Below, piece after piece: positions 17,217 to 26,044 of a DNA stretch of 64,000 nt (positions within the stretch are counted from its first letter, which is position 1; each line of letters opens with the position of its first letter). The notes under the pieces are model-generated. The model was not told the origin of the DNA, did no database searches, and saw only the letters and a program-made list of their open reading frames with translations. Source of the DNA: Xanthocytophaga flava (GTDB lineage Bacteria > Bacteroidota > Bacteroidia > Cytophagales > 172606-1); assembly GCF_030068545.1 (NCBI RefSeq), contig NZ_JASJOR010000033.1, positions 1-64,000 of the forward strand, given 5' to 3'. The position numbers were made by a program, and so were the translations under genes.

Positions 17217-18584
17217 ATGTCAGTCATAAACGTAACCTACCTGTCTCCTGATTTAGAGACAGACACATCCTGGACAAAAGCAGAGAAAGTTCTGTTCCGT
17301 TTCTTTTTCATTTACTTCTTTTTGCAGATAGTACCATTGGACTGGAAATTTTACAGAGACTTATTTGCTGTCAACTGGTTTGATCTACACTATCGGGATA
17401 TATTTTATCTGTCCCGGTATACACCCCGTTTGTTTGCTGATAGTCCTAGTTTTGCGGATTGGGGTGTCATAGCGCTGGTGGCCTTGGCCGGAACGCTGGT
17501 ATGGGGTTTTCTGGATACCAAACGTGAAGAGTATACTAGTTGGCAATATGCATTGCGGGTATTGTTGCGCTACCGGCTGGCAGCAGGTGTGATAGGCTAC
17601 GGCTTTATCAAACTGTTTCCTTTGCAATCTCCTTACCCTTCACTAAGTAATCTGAATACCTACTATGGTGATTTCACAGACTGGAAACTGTTTTCGCTGA
17701 GTCTGGGAATTGTTCCATCCTATGAATCCTTTCTGGGAGGAGTGGAGATTCTGGCTGGGTTGTTATTGCTTAACAGAAAAACGACTACGGTTGCTACACT
17801 GATTATTTTACCATTCACAGGAAACGTTTTTATGTCCAATCTGGCATATTCAGGTGGTGAATATGTATATAGCTTCTTTCTGATTACCATTGCGTTATTT
17901 CTGTTATCGTTTGATATCAAGCGATTATTTACCCTACTCACTCTTGAAAAACCAACTTTTCCCAATCGTTACCACCCTGTTTTTGAAGGCAAGTGGAAAG
18001 TCATACGGATAGTTCTAAAGAGTGCATTCATTTTTCTGTTTGTATTTCTGTATGGATTTAAGAGTTATGCCGGATATCAGACAGGGTCATATCAGTATCC
18101 ACAGAAAGCAGGTTTGTCACATGCCAGTGGTTTATACAATGTACGTACATTCCGGATCAACAGTAAAGAGCTTCCGTATTCTAAAAAAGATCCGGTTCGG
18201 TGGCAGGATGTGGTATTTGAGAAATGGGCTACTATCAGTGTTCGTCTTAACCAGCCTGTGTCCTTAGCACCTGAGAAAAGAACTGAAGAGTTGTATGAAA
18301 AGGACGAAGATCGTCAGTATGAGCTGGCAGGAACGACTGGCAGGACATACTATAGCTATCAGCTGGATACTACTCAGCATCTGCTGTATCTCAAAAACCG
18401 CAACAAAGACAAGCCTAATGACACGCTGATCCTTCACTATAGCAGACCTGATAGTACACAAATTATTTTGTCAGGTTTGACTCAGAGCAAGGATACACTC
18501 TATGTAGTGCTGGACAAGATTCAGAAAAAATACCTGCTGGAAGAGGTGCAACGCCAGGGAAGACAAAAGGCTTTGAAGTTATAA
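17217..18584 (+). CDS. DoxX-like polytopic membrane protein, paralogue 1
   Basis: A 455-residue protein: a membrane part (about residues 25-280, several hydrophobic helices, with RYRLAAGVIGYGFIKLFPLQ and GGVEILAGLLLL recalling DoxX/DoxD proteins) and a C-terminal soluble part after a last membrane helix (FIFLFVFLYGFKSYAG). The adjacent gene encodes a paralogue with the same plan. DoxD/DoxA form thiosulfate:quinone oxidoreductase in archaea, and DoxX-like proteins accompany sulfur and redox genes. Here the SoxCD-like neighbours make an electron-transfer or sulfur-handling role plausible, but this is inference. No cofactor motif was seen. Confidence 0.6.
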   Translation: MSVINVTYLSPDLETDTSWTKAEKVLFRFFFIYFFLQIVPLDWKFYRDLFAVNWFDLHYRDIFYLSRYTPRLFADSPSFADWGVIALVALAGTLVWGFLDTKREEYTSWQYALRVLLRYRLAAGVIGYGFIKLFPLQSPYPSLSNLNTYYGDFTDWKLFSLSLGIVPSYESFLGGVEILAGLLLLNRKTTTVATLIILPFTGNVFMSNLAYSGGEYVYSFFLITIALFLLSFDIKRLFTLLTLEKPTFPNRYHPVFEGKWKVIRIVLKSAFIFLFVFLYGFKSYAGYQTGSYQYPQKAGLSHASGLYNVRTFRINSKELPYSKKDPVRWQDVVFEKWATISVRLNQPVSLAPEKRTEELYEKDEDRQYELAGTTGRTYYSYQLDTTQHLLYLKNRNKDKPNDTLILHYSRPDSTQIILSGLTQSKDTLYVVLDKIQKKYLLEEVQRQGRQKALKL

Positions 18585-18779
18585 GAGGTGGTCTAGATTA
18601 TTATTAAAGAAGCGAAAAGGGCAAAAGTTACGGGCTGAAAAATGGGTGAAATCGCAGCACATGTTTTTAGTTCTTCAAGAACTTAATTAAAACCTGACTT
18701 TGAAGCCTTTAATAATAGTCTGAGACTATCTCCTAAACAATCCTTTGACTAATGTAGCTACTTTAAAATACGTAAAAAC

Positions 18780-20450
18780 ATGTCTAAAACGGAAACTGTT
18801 CACGAAAATGTTGTTCTGGATACTTCTTCTCCGACAGAGGTAAATTCGGGCTTGAATACTATTTCCAACTGGAAGGAGTATCAAAAAATTGCTTTTCGTA
18901 TTGCCTTCATCTTTTTTGTCAGCATTTCCATTCCAAACAATGCGGAGTGGTATGACCATGTGATTCATATTGATTGGACCAATTTGCATTATCGGGACTT
19001 GTATGACATAGCCCGCTTTGGTTCAGGGATCAATTTCTTTGGAAACAAAATTTTTGGAAGCCAGCTCAACGGCTATGCCAACTGGGTTATCACACTACTG
19101 GTCTCAATTGGGGTAGGTGCTATCTGGACAGTGGTAGACCGATACAGAAAGCCACAGCCAAAAGAATATAATAATCTGTATTACTGGCTTCGTGCCATTG
19201 TACGATACCGGGCAGGTATTGGTATCATTGGATTTGGTTTTACCAAATTGCTTCCTGTTCAGATGCCTTATCCATCTGTGGGGCTACTGAATACAAATTT
19301 TGGTGACCTTACAGCACAAAAAATCTACTGGCTTTCTATCGGGATTGTTCCCTGGTATCAGGTGTTTGCAGGGGTAGTAGAAGTGTTGGCGGGAGCATTG
19401 TTGTTTTTCAGAGGAACTACCACCTTCGGCGCTATCCTGTTATTTGGTGCATTGGGAGATATTGTGTTTGTGAACTTTGCTTATGATGGAGGGGTGCATG
19501 TGTATAGTTCCTATTTCGTTCTTCTGTCAGGCTTCTTGTTAGTTCAGGATATTCCAAGACTCTATAACCTACTGATTTTGGAGCGGCTCACTATCCCTGT
19601 CAATTATTATCCATCATTTTCTCAAAAATGGCAGAAGTATACCCGGGCTGCAATAAAAGTAGGGGTATTTTATGTGTTTCTGATTTTGTTGTTCTATCTG
19701 CAATATGTAAACTTCAAATACGATCCGTATAAACAACCTTCAACCAAAGGTGTAACAGCTCTTCGCGGTTTGTACAATGTAACGGAATTTAAAGTAAATA
19801 ATCAAACTATTCCATATTCTCCTCTGGACACAGTACGCTGGCAACAGGCTACTTTTGAAAATTGGACAACATTGACCTTCAGAGTAAATAAGCCAACAGC
19901 ACTGGATTTATCCAATGGTGGAGGTGATCCCCAACGAGACATTAACCGCACGTTTGAACTGACAGGTGTAGGTGGAGGACAACACGCGTTTCATTATTAT
20001 GCAGATACGGTAGATCATGTGCTTTACCTTCAGGATAAATACAAAGCTATTCCGGATCGACGCAATCGGGTTGCAGGGGTCGGTGGTGATGGTGGAACGG
20101 AGAAAAATCTGAATGGAGGAATAGATAAGCCATTGACAGAAGGTGCTTCAACAGAAAAAGCTTCTCTGGACCCCAACTGGATAAGTCCCGAAGCTTGGAA
20201 GCATATTGGCGATGAAGTAAAAATGATTGATCCCAAAGCTGCTTCTACTCGTAGAGATCGGGAATTTGCAACCGCAAAGAAAAACGAGAAACGTAACCGG
20301 ATGATTCTCCATTACGAGACTACAGATGGGAATCGGGTAATTCTGAAAGGAATCGATCAGCATAAAGACTCAATTTATGTGGTACTGGATAAGGTAAACC
20401 GATCCTATGCCTTACCTTCCAGTACACTAGAAGCTGGAAAGTATAAGTAA
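18780..20450 (+). CDS. DoxX-like polytopic membrane protein, paralogue 2
   Basis: A 556-residue paralogue of the preceding gene, sharing WTNLHYRDLYDIAR / WFDLHYRDIFYLSR, the IVRYRAGIGIIGFGFTKLLPVQMPYPS segment and the C-terminal block HKDSIYVVLDKV. It is longer mainly because of an insertion of about 70 residues in the soluble domain (roughly 420-490), starting glycine-rich (GVGGDGGTEKNLNGG) and ending basic. Tandem paralogues suggest a heteromeric complex in the inner membrane. The 195-base gap before it leaves room for a separate regulatory site. Function unknown; association with SoxCD-type sulfur oxidation is inferred from position. Confidence 0.6.
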   Translation: MSKTETVHENVVLDTSSPTEVNSGLNTISNWKEYQKIAFRIAFIFFVSISIPNNAEWYDHVIHIDWTNLHYRDLYDIARFGSGINFFGNKIFGSQLNGYANWVITLLVSIGVGAIWTVVDRYRKPQPKEYNNLYYWLRAIVRYRAGIGIIGFGFTKLLPVQMPYPSVGLLNTNFGDLTAQKIYWLSIGIVPWYQVFAGVVEVLAGALLFFRGTTTFGAILLFGALGDIVFVNFAYDGGVHVYSSYFVLLSGFLLVQDIPRLYNLLILERLTIPVNYYPSFSQKWQKYTRAAIKVGVFYVFLILLFYLQYVNFKYDPYKQPSTKGVTALRGLYNVTEFKVNNQTIPYSPLDTVRWQQATFENWTTLTFRVNKPTALDLSNGGGDPQRDINRTFELTGVGGGQHAFHYYADTVDHVLYLQDKYKAIPDRRNRVAGVGGDGGTEKNLNGGIDKPLTEGASTEKASLDPNWISPEAWKHIGDEVKMIDPKAASTRRDREFATAKKNEKRNRMILHYETTDGNRVILKGIDQHKDSIYVVLDKVNRSYALPSSTLEAGKYK

Positions 20451-20528
20451 TTTCAATATCCAGTAAGATACATCTTCATAGGAGGATAAATGAGGGACTT
20501 GAATCAACGGATTTAGTCAACATAATCG

Positions 20529-20572
20529 GACTTTCTGTTTCTTTTGGAGATAGAAAGTCTACTTTCTTTTTT
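20529..20572 (+). terminator. Hairpin with T-run between DoxX-like and soxD-like genes
   Basis: GACTTTCT (20529-20536) pairs with AGAAAGTC (20552-20559), followed by a T-rich tract. It could terminate or attenuate transcription within the cluster, lowering expression of the soxDC part relative to the upstream membrane genes. Confidence 0.4.
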
Positions 20573-20596
20573 AGGGTTTCTTAGCAATCTGCAGTT

Positions 20597-21211
20597 GTGA
20601 GTAAGTATACATATATTGTTTTTGTAGCCTCTCTTTGTTTAGGGCTGGTGCACTGGGCATGTAGCAGACCGGGTGTACAGACAGCAGCACATACGGCTGT
20701 TAATACAGAAAGGGCCAAAGATTCTGTTACAATGGATTCCGTTCACTGGCCAGAAAGCTTTTCTCTGGGGCATGTGGCCACCGAGGCTGAGATACAAGCA
20801 TGGGATATCGATGTGCGTCCTGATGGAAAAGGCCTGCCTGCCGGATCAGGGAATTTCGTAGATGGACAGCAATTATATACTGCAAAATGTGCCGTCTGCC
20901 ATGGAAAAACAGGCAAGGAAGGCCCAAACAATCAACTGGTTGGAGGTACAGACGTGAAAGAAAAAACCATTGGTAACTATTGGCCTTATTCTACTACCCT
21001 GTTTGATTATATACGTCGGGCTATGCCATTTAATCAGCCTGGTTCCTTATCAGATAAAGAAGTGTATAGTTTGACAGCCTTTTTGCTGGCAGCCAATCGG
21101 ATCATTGACTCAACAACTGTACTCAACGCCGAAACATTACCCAAAATTCAAATGCCTGCTCAGAAATACTTCGTGCCTGATGACCGTAAGGGAGGAGCCG
21201 AAGTGCGATAG
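20597..21211 (+). CDS. soxD: SoxD-like c-type cytochrome
   Basis: A 204-residue monohaem cytochrome c starting at GTG. It has a signal/lipoprotein-like N-terminus (LGLVHWAC) and a haem site C98-A-V-C101-H102. The blocks EIQAWDIDVRPDGKGLPAGSG, NYWPYSTTLFDYIRRAMPF (axial Met in AMPF) and LNAETLPKIQMP closely match the first cytochrome domain of SoxD as I remember it. Paracoccus-type SoxD is larger and dihaem, so this is a one-domain form. It should accept electrons from the molybdenum subunit encoded next (42 bases downstream) and pass them to the respiratory chain. Confidence 0.85.
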   Translation: MSKYTYIVFVASLCLGLVHWACSRPGVQTAAHTAVNTERAKDSVTMDSVHWPESFSLGHVATEAEIQAWDIDVRPDGKGLPAGSGNFVDGQQLYTAKCAVCHGKTGKEGPNNQLVGGTDVKEKTIGNYWPYSTTLFDYIRRAMPFNQPGSLSDKEVYSLTAFLLAANRIIDSTTVLNAETLPKIQMPAQKYFVPDDRKGGAEVR

Positions 21212-21253
21212 ATTCTTATTTTCCTGGCATTAAAAACTCTATGAATAGACCCT

Positions 21254-22510
21254 ATGGATGACAAATCATCAGATAAATCACTATTCTCCCAAAAAATCAA
21301 ACGCCGTTCGCTGCTTGGGGGAGCGGCAACAGCTGCTGTAGTGTTTGTTCAGACTGCCTTTGGAAAAACAATTCAAAAGGCCATTCCGGAATCCGTTTTT
21401 AAGCCTGAAGATGATCCTACCAAACAACTGGGGCCTTTCCCCAGCGAGCTAGGTGGACGATCTGCTTTTGAGAAGCCTGTTCGTAAACCATCCGATATTT
21501 CGTCCCGGTCCCCATTGCAGGATTTCTATGGGACTATTACGCCCTCTGACCTTCACTTTGAAAGACATCATGCCGGCATTCCAACCATCGATCCGGGCAA
21601 ACACAAACTGCTTATTCATGGTATGGTAGAGAAGCCACTTGTCTTCACTGTGGCTGATCTGAAGCGTTTTCCATCCATATCACGGATTGCCTTTCTGGAG
21701 TGTTCCGGAAATTTCCGCACTGGAAAAGAGACTATGACTCCACAGGAGATCTGTGGATTAACCAGCCAGAGTGAATGGACAGGTGTAAAGCTTTCAACAT
21801 TATTCAGAGAAGTGGGTGTAAAGCCCGGAGCGACTTGGTTTCTGGCCGAAGGTTCAGACGCCGCTGTAATGACACGTAGCGTTCCTGTCAAAAAAGGGTG
21901 GGATGACGCTATTATTGCCTATGCACAGAATGGGGAAGCATTGCGACCAGAACAAGGCTATCCGATTCGCTTATTTTTGCCAGGATGGGAGGGCAATGCT
22001 AATGTAAAATGGCTTCGCCGGATAGAACTTTCGGATCAACCCTATATGACCCGGGAAGAAACTTCCCGTTACACAGAAACAATTCGGGACGGAAAAATAC
22101 GTATGTTTAGCTTTGATATGGATGCCCGGTCAATCATAACCTTTCCCTCCTATCCTCAACATATTGAGAAAGGTTGGCTGGAGATCAGAGGGATTGCATG
22201 GTCTGGACGGGGTAAAGTGTTATATGTAGAAGTGAGTACAGATGCTGGAAAATCCTGGCATCGGGCAACCCTTCAGGAGCCCATATTGGACAAAGCCCAT
22301 ACTGCCTTTCGGTATCTGTGGCAATGGAAAGGAGAGTCGACAGAGATTTTGAGTCGTGTTACAGACGAAACTGGCTACACACAACCTACCCTGAAGCAGT
22401 TGATTGATGCCAGAGGTACAGACATGGGTGGATATCACCTGAACCCTGTGACAGCATGGGTGATCAAATCAGATGGAAGTGTGGTATTTAAACCTGAAAA
22501 GTTACGGTGA
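21254..22510 (+). CDS. soxC: SoxC-like molybdopterin sulfite/sulfane dehydrogenase
   Basis: A 418-residue sulfite-oxidase-family enzyme. It has a twin-arginine signal (KRRSLLGGAATAAVVF), then GTITPSDLHFERHHAGIPTID and LLIHGMVEKPLVFTVADLKRFP. The molybdenum-ligating cysteine is C150 in FLECSGN. EWTGVKLSTL, NGEALRPEQGYPIRL and PGWEGNANVKWLRR are family signatures, and the C-terminal dimerisation domain (EVSTDAGKSW; RVTDETGYTQPT) is present. These blocks agree with SoxC, which oxidises sulfite or protein-bound sulfane sulfur in the periplasm with SoxD. SoxXAYZB are not in this window, so it may act as a stand-alone sulfite dehydrogenase; the downstream sulfate exporter fits that. Confidence 0.92.
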   Translation: MDDKSSDKSLFSQKIKRRSLLGGAATAAVVFVQTAFGKTIQKAIPESVFKPEDDPTKQLGPFPSELGGRSAFEKPVRKPSDISSRSPLQDFYGTITPSDLHFERHHAGIPTIDPGKHKLLIHGMVEKPLVFTVADLKRFPSISRIAFLECSGNFRTGKETMTPQEICGLTSQSEWTGVKLSTLFREVGVKPGATWFLAEGSDAAVMTRSVPVKKGWDDAIIAYAQNGEALRPEQGYPIRLFLPGWEGNANVKWLRRIELSDQPYMTREETSRYTETIRDGKIRMFSFDMDARSIITFPSYPQHIEKGWLEIRGIAWSGRGKVLYVEVSTDAGKSWHRATLQEPILDKAHTAFRYLWQWKGESTEILSRVTDETGYTQPTLKQLIDARGTDMGGYHLNPVTAWVIKSDGSVVFKPEKLR

Positions 22511-22557
22511 GAAGTGAAAAAAGCTTCCAGAATAAAACGTATAGAACCCGGAAATAA

Positions 22558-24015
22558 ATGGCACATTATGAATATGATGCAGTAGTAGTAGGTTCAGGAC
22601 CCAACGGGCTTGCTGCAGGGATAGCCTTGCAACAGGCAGGACTTTCAGTACTGCTGATAGAAGGACAGAAAACGATAGGAGGGGGCTTACGTACTTCGGA
22701 ATTGACGCTACCAGGATTTAAACACGATGTTTGCTCGGCCATTCATCCTATGGCTGCCGGATCACCCTTTTTTCAAAGTCTCCCATTAACTGAACATGGG
22801 CTGGAGTATATTCAGCCACCTGTAGCGGCAGCGCATCCATTTGACGATGGCACAGCCGCTATTCTAACTTCATCAATCGATAAAACAGCTGAGTTATTGG
22901 GAAAGGATAGACTCCCTTATTTACGATTGATTGAACCTTTACTCAATGATTGGCCCAAGATGGCAGCAGATGTACTGGGGCCTTTGCAATTTCCAACATA
23001 TCCAATTAAAATGGCTGAGTTTGGATTGAAAGCATTGCCTTCTGCCAGTCGCCTGTCGAACTATTTTTCTACAGAAAAAGCTAAAGGGCTATGGGCAGGA
23101 ATGGCTGCCCACTCGATACAGCCACTATCTCATATGACAACCTCTGCCATTGGGCTGGTTCTGATGACAGCTGGACATTTGTATGGATGGCCTCTACCCA
23201 AAGGTGGGTCCCAATCGATTGCCAATGCGCTGGCTTCGTATTTTGTTTCGCTGGGCGGTAAGATAGAAACGGATCAGTGGATACATTCCTTGACGCAACT
23301 CCCTTCCAGTCGGGCCATTCTTTTTGATCTGACCCCCAGACAACTACTTAAAATTGCCGGAGATCAGTTTTCTCCACTGTACCGCTGGCAACTTAACAAT
23401 TATAAATATGGCATGGGAGTATTTAAAGTAGACTGGGCGTTGGATGGACCTGTTCCTTTTAAAGCGGCAGAGTGCAGGCAGGCAGGAACCCTACATCTGG
23501 GAAACACTTTTCATGAAATCGCCTTGTCTGAAAAAGAAATTTGGAGTGGCAAGCATCCGAAAGCTCCTTATGTGTTACTAGCCCAACAAAGTATTTTTGA
23601 CCCTTCACGCGCACCCGAAGGAAAGCACACTCTATGGGGTTATTGCCATGTACCTCATGGCTCTACAGTAGATATGACTGATGCAATTGAGAATCAGGTT
23701 GAGCGGTTTGCCCCAGGTTTCAAAGACCGTATTCTAGCCCGGCATACTATGAATACGATACAAATGGAATTGTACAATCCAAATTATATAGGTGGAGACA
23801 TTAATGGTGGAGTGATTGATTTGACTCAATTATACACACGACCCGCTTTGCGTCTTTCTCCCTGTAAAACATCAGCTAAAGGCATTTATATCTGCTCTTC
23901 TTCAACTCCTCCTGGTGGAGGAGTGCATGGCATGTGTGGATATTACGCGGCCAAAAGCGCTCTGAAAGATATCTTTAAAACACCTATTATGCCTCTAAAG
24001 CCTTTTTTGAATTAA
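22558..24015 (+). CDS. FAD-dependent oxidoreductase, PYROXD2/phytoene-desaturase type
   Basis: A 485-residue flavoprotein. The N-terminal dinucleotide fold reads YDAVVVGSGPNGLAAGIALQQAGLSVLLIE, followed by GGGLRTSELTLPGFKHDVCSAIHPM, the pattern of the NAD(P)/FAD-dependent carotenoid-desaturase-like group that includes PYROXD2. The C-terminus (SSSTPPGGGVHGMCGYYAAKSAL) is the usual FAD-closing motif. Its substrate is unknown. It sits between soxC and the exporter (47 and 34 bases), so co-transcription is likely. An oxidative step on an organosulfur substrate is a possible but unproven role. Confidence 0.82.
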   Translation: MAHYEYDAVVVGSGPNGLAAGIALQQAGLSVLLIEGQKTIGGGLRTSELTLPGFKHDVCSAIHPMAAGSPFFQSLPLTEHGLEYIQPPVAAAHPFDDGTAAILTSSIDKTAELLGKDRLPYLRLIEPLLNDWPKMAADVLGPLQFPTYPIKMAEFGLKALPSASRLSNYFSTEKAKGLWAGMAAHSIQPLSHMTTSAIGLVLMTAGHLYGWPLPKGGSQSIANALASYFVSLGGKIETDQWIHSLTQLPSSRAILFDLTPRQLLKIAGDQFSPLYRWQLNNYKYGMGVFKVDWALDGPVPFKAAECRQAGTLHLGNTFHEIALSEKEIWSGKHPKAPYVLLAQQSIFDPSRAPEGKHTLWGYCHVPHGSTVDMTDAIENQVERFAPGFKDRILARHTMNTIQMELYNPNYIGGDINGGVIDLTQLYTRPALRLSPCKTSAKGIYICSSSTPPGGGVHGMCGYYAAKSALKDIFKTPIMPLKPFLN

Positions 24016-24049
24016 AATACATTTATAAAAATATAGCAACCTGATTTCG

Positions 24050-25327
24050 ATGTCTCAAGTTACTCAAACTCTTCCTGAAAAAACACGATTTACCTTTACC
24101 GAAGACTGGACGGTAGTCGTACTTGGTATAAGCATTATTGCTTTGGCGTTGGCAGGATTGCCTTTGCCTGTTCCTGCCTATTCCTGGAGCAACGGGCAGG
24201 AGTTGTTTTCTAAAGTTCTTACCTCTGCCAACCTGCTTACAATTGTTATACAATTTGTACTGGTAATTGCTGTTGCAGTTCTTGGTGCTGTATTACTTAA
24301 TAAGCCCTTGAAATCTTTGCTGGTGGTGTTTCCTGTAGTGTATGGAATCACTGTTCTGGCTTTGATTATTGCGGGAAACAGTCAGGTTAAGGCATGGAAT
24401 CTGGAAGCGGTTATTTTTAGTCTTACACTGGGGCTTTTGATCGGTAATATTGTTACATTACCTGAGTGGTTTCGTTCAGCCTTAGGCGCAGAAATGTTTG
24501 TGAAAATTGGACTGGTATTGTTGGGGACTAGTGTTGTCTTCTCTGATATCTTGAAAGCTGGTGCATTGGGATTGGTTCAGGCATTGGTAGTTGTTGTATC
24601 TGTCTGGTATTTTGCTTATTGGCTATGTAAAAAGCTGAAGATAGATGACGAAATGAGTCTGATGATATCCAGTGCAGTTTCTATTTGCGGAGTTTCTGCT
24701 GCAATTGCTACTGCAGGAGCAATCAAAGGTGATACACGGAAACTTTCTTATGTCATTTCGCTGGTACTGGTGACTGCCATTCCAATGATGGTTGGCATGC
24801 CTTACCTAGCAAATTACTTGGGACTATCACAGGAAGTAACAGGAGCCTGGCTTGGAGGAAGTATTGATACAACTGGCGCTGTAGTAGCATCTGGTACGCT
24901 GGTAGGAGAAACAGCCTTAAAAATAAGTACTATCGTCAAATTCTCTCAAAATGTGTTGCTGGGAATTGCTGCCTTTGCCATAAGTATATACTGGACATAT
25001 ACTCAGAAAAACACCGAAGAAGCACGTTCTGAAAAACCTACCCTTGCCGTGATCTGGGAACGGTTTCCTAAGTTTGTATTAGGCTTTGTAGGGGCTTCTC
25101 TGGTATTCTCTTTTTTATTAAGTCCAGCTGCAGTTAGTAGTGTAAAAGATGGCCTAAAGAATATTCAAACTTTATGGTTCGTACTTGCTTTTACCAGCAT
25201 TGGATTAGAAACCCGTTTTTCAGACCTGATCAATGCCAGCAACCGCAAGCCTTTGTATGCTTTCCTGACTGCTCAGACATTTAACATTATAGTTACCTTA
25301 TTGATTGCTTATTTGCTGTTTCGTTAG
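24050..25327 (+). CDS. YeiH-family putative sulfate exporter
   Basis: A 425-residue membrane protein with about ten to eleven hydrophobic segments. The blocks SLTLGLLIGNIV, KIGLVLLGTSVVFSDI, SAVSICGVSAAIATAGAIKG, GAWLGGSIDTTGAVVASG and WFVLAFTSIGLETRFSDL are characteristic of the YeiH family (PF03601), annotated as putative sulfate exporters and found with sulfonate-breakdown genes. As the last gene of the SoxCD-containing cluster it would remove the sulfate produced. The family assignment is firm; the export direction is inferred from context and family literature. Confidence 0.9.
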   Translation: MSQVTQTLPEKTRFTFTEDWTVVVLGISIIALALAGLPLPVPAYSWSNGQELFSKVLTSANLLTIVIQFVLVIAVAVLGAVLLNKPLKSLLVVFPVVYGITVLALIIAGNSQVKAWNLEAVIFSLTLGLLIGNIVTLPEWFRSALGAEMFVKIGLVLLGTSVVFSDILKAGALGLVQALVVVVSVWYFAYWLCKKLKIDDEMSLMISSAVSICGVSAAIATAGAIKGDTRKLSYVISLVLVTAIPMMVGMPYLANYLGLSQEVTGAWLGGSIDTTGAVVASGTLVGETALKISTIVKFSQNVLLGIAAFAISIYWTYTQKNTEEARSEKPTLAVIWERFPKFVLGFVGASLVFSFLLSPAAVSSVKDGLKNIQTLWFVLAFTSIGLETRFSDLINASNRKPLYAFLTAQTFNIIVTLLIAYLLFR

Positions 25328-26044
25328 ATTTAGTGAATGTAGATTTAATAAATAATTTCTTCTTGTCCCTCTTAAAAATAGTCTAAAATAGAGTTATACC
25401 TGTTTGTGAAAAAAAATAGCTATCCAGCAGACCTTTGGAATCTCCTGAAGATCCTTCTGGAAAGAAAAATTATATATAGCTCACTGTTGATTGCGCATAG
25501 TTTGTTCAAGTAGTCTGTTGAGCATAACTATGTGCATACAACATGTCAAATTGGCTGGCTTGTTGTTGCGAATAAAAAAGTTTTTGTCTGGAGTTCACCG
25601 CAAAATTCCCCAAGTGCTGAACAAACCACAATATCTCGTCCTAAAATAAGTTTACAAAGATACAACTTTCGTGTACCCATATGGAGATGTATCTCCCAAA
25701 TAAGCCCAACCTACTGAAGTCCCGTCCTTCTTTCCTGTGAAGCTGTTTTACTTGCCAATAAGGCCAGAAATAGGCTTTGCGAGTGATACCAGCTACTAAA
25801 CAAATCTATCCCAATGTGCTACTTCCGGGATTTTTATTAGAAATCAATTGCTGTTAAAGAAAATACATAGTTTATTGTATGAATGCAGGCTGATCAGATA
25901 TAAGATAACTGAATCTATATGCTCAACGATTCTGCAGGATGCCAACAAAATAATTGATAGTTTAACCTAATTGTTTCTCTAGAGAGGTTAAAAGATCTGT
26001 TACCTATAAAAATGAAATGATTATAGAATTTTGATCAAACAAAA
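25328..26044. other. Intergenic region after the sulfur-oxidation cluster
   Basis: A 717-base gap. A hairpin GCGCATAGTT...AACTATGTGC occupies about 25494-25535 without a T-run. A short ORF (25532-25717, plus) shows no recognisable features. No confident promoter, terminator or IS remnant was found. Confidence 0.35.

Noticed and set aside
25532..25717. 61-codon ORF in the gap after the exporter gene
   Set aside because: No signal, domain or convincing promoter; treated as non-coding.
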